Source of the DNA: CAYMLL01 sp964390645
GTDB lineage: Bacteria; Planctomycetota; UBA8108
Direction: 5' to 3'
NCBI GenBank assembly: GCA_964390645.1
Contig: CAYMLL010000397.1
Location: 1-6,006, forward strand
DNA length: 6,006 nt
The notes under the pieces were generated by a model. It had not been told where the DNA came from, made no database searches, and worked only from the letters and a program-made list of their open reading frames with translations. Both the position numbers and the translations under genes were made by a program. Shown here one piece after another: positions 5,240 through 6,006 of this stretch. The first letter of the stretch is position 1. Every line of letters begins with the position of its first letter.

Positions 5240-6006
5240 ATGACCCCGAGCGCATCAAAGCTCCTGACGCGGCTCTGTATCGCGACTGCGGTCCTCGTCG
5301 TCGCTCCAGGGTGTGCGTGGCGTGACGCACCTCGTTTTCGCCTGGCGACATTTCACGCAGACGTCACGCCGCCGATCGGACATCCGCTTCTCGGAGGACC
5401 GTGGAAGCCGGCGACAAGCGTACGCGACCCACTGAGGGCTCTCGGCTTCGTCCTCCTCAGCGACGAGCTGCCGATCGTCTTCGTCGCCGTCGACTGGTGT
5501 GAGATTCGCGGCGAGTCCCACGATCGATGGCGCCACGCACTCGCCGAGGCCGCGGACACGACACCGGAGCGCGTGCTGCTCACGAGCGTCCACCAGCACG
5601 ACGCGCCGCTGGCCGACCGCGCGGCGCAGAGGTACCTATCCGCGCACGGGCTCGATGGAGCGTTGATGGACGTCAAGTTCGCGGAGAGGACGATTCGTCG
5701 GGTCGCGAGGACCCTCGAGGACTCCATCGAGCACGCCAGTCCAATCGACGGGATCGACACAGGCCGGGGAAAGGTAAGCGACATCGCGTCGAGCCGCCGA
5801 GTCGTCGGCGCCGACGGCAAGGTCACGTTCAGCCGCTACAGCTACACGCGCGAGGCCGCGACCCGCGACGCCCCGATCGGCGAGATCGACCCGTGGATCA
5901 GGTGCGTGCGATTCCGTCGAGGCGAGCATCTCGCACTCGTGCTGAACGTATACGCCTGCCATCCGATGAGCAACTACGGATCCGGTGCGATCAGCGCGGA
6001 CTTCGT
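5240..6006 (+). CDS. Neutral/alkaline ceramidase-like lipoprotein, N-terminal part (runs off window)
   Basis: The frame is open from ATG 5240 to the window end, 255 residues so far. Residues 1-25 form a lipoprotein-type signal: KLLTR, hydrophobic LCIATAVLVV, then VAPGC with Cys25 as the likely lipidated residue, so it should be anchored in a membrane facing the periplasm or outside. From residue 36 the pattern follows the neutral/alkaline non-lysosomal ceramidase N-terminal domain (PF04734): FHADVTPPIGHPLLGG, then IVFVAVDWCEIRG, RVLLTSVHQHDAP (H118, H120; compare the family's THTHSGP) and LNVYACHPMS (H241), ending ISADF. In Pseudomonas ceramidase the equivalent histidines bind the catalytic zinc; the nucleophilic serine and the remaining ligands would lie beyond the window. 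Known members hydrolyse the amide bond of ceramide, but many bacterial relatives of unknown substrate share this domain. The gene diverges from the AbgT-family transporter. SD AGGAGA supports the start. Confidence 0.82.
   Translation, partial: MTPSASKLLTRLCIATAVLVVAPGCAWRDAPRFRLATFHADVTPPIGHPLLGGPWKPATSVRDPLRALGFVLLSDELPIVFVAVDWCEIRGESHDRWRHALAEAADTTPERVLLTSVHQHDAPLADRAAQRYLSAHGLDGALMDVKFAERTIRRVARTLEDSIEHASPIDGIDTGRGKVSDIASSRRVVGADGKVTFSRYSYTREAATRDAPIGEIDPWIRCVRFRRGEHLALVLNVYACHPMSNYGSGAISADF

Noticed and set aside
1..6006. tRNA, rRNA, CRISPR array, insertion sequence or attachment site
   Set aside because: I saw no cloverleaf-like sequence, no regularly spaced repeats, no transposase motifs and no terminal inverted repeats.

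Overview
The window is GC-rich bacterial DNA with short intergenic gaps and recognisable Shine-Dalgarno (SD) sites at several starts. The gene content (a DUF6702-type secreted protein, a ZIP/permease fusion, a small ArsC, an AbgT-family transporter and a ceramidase-like lipoprotein) fits a Gram-negative-type environmental bacterium. Planctomycetota, Myxococcota or a related lineage is possible, but no marker here fixes the taxonomy and the lineage is a guess.

Layout. Bases 3-116 hold a short, very basic reading frame, either the tail of an upstream gene or a 37-residue protein. A plus-strand cluster follows: a secreted DUF6702-like protein (136-882), a 608-residue polytopic membrane protein (863-2689) and an ArsC-type thioredoxin-fold protein (2729-3079). 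The membrane protein joins a complete eight-helix ZIP-like domain to a DUF318/ArsP/SO_0444-type permease domain carrying a CSCG motif. The DUF6702 frame overlaps the fusion gene by 20 bases, and the fusion gene's SD lies inside a perfect hairpin, which suggests translational coupling. A hairpin at 3078-3110 separates this cluster from a convergent AbgT-family transporter on the minus strand (3126-4895), which has an extra periplasmic segment of roughly 70 residues. A 344-base divergent intergenic region (4896-5239) separates that gene from a plus-strand lipoprotein of the neutral/alkaline ceramidase family, which runs off the window end (5240-6006).

How the genes may work together. The first three genes look like one transcription unit for metal or metalloid handling: an exported protein, a membrane transporter rich in His and Cys, and a small Cys-based reductase. 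Zn/Cu efflux and arsenic resistance are both compatible with the domains, and sequence alone does not decide between them. The AbgT transporter and the ceramidase-like lipoprotein are divergently transcribed and may share control, but no functional link is evident. The least ordinary element is the ZIP-permease fusion with its predicted translational coupling to the DUF6702 gene.
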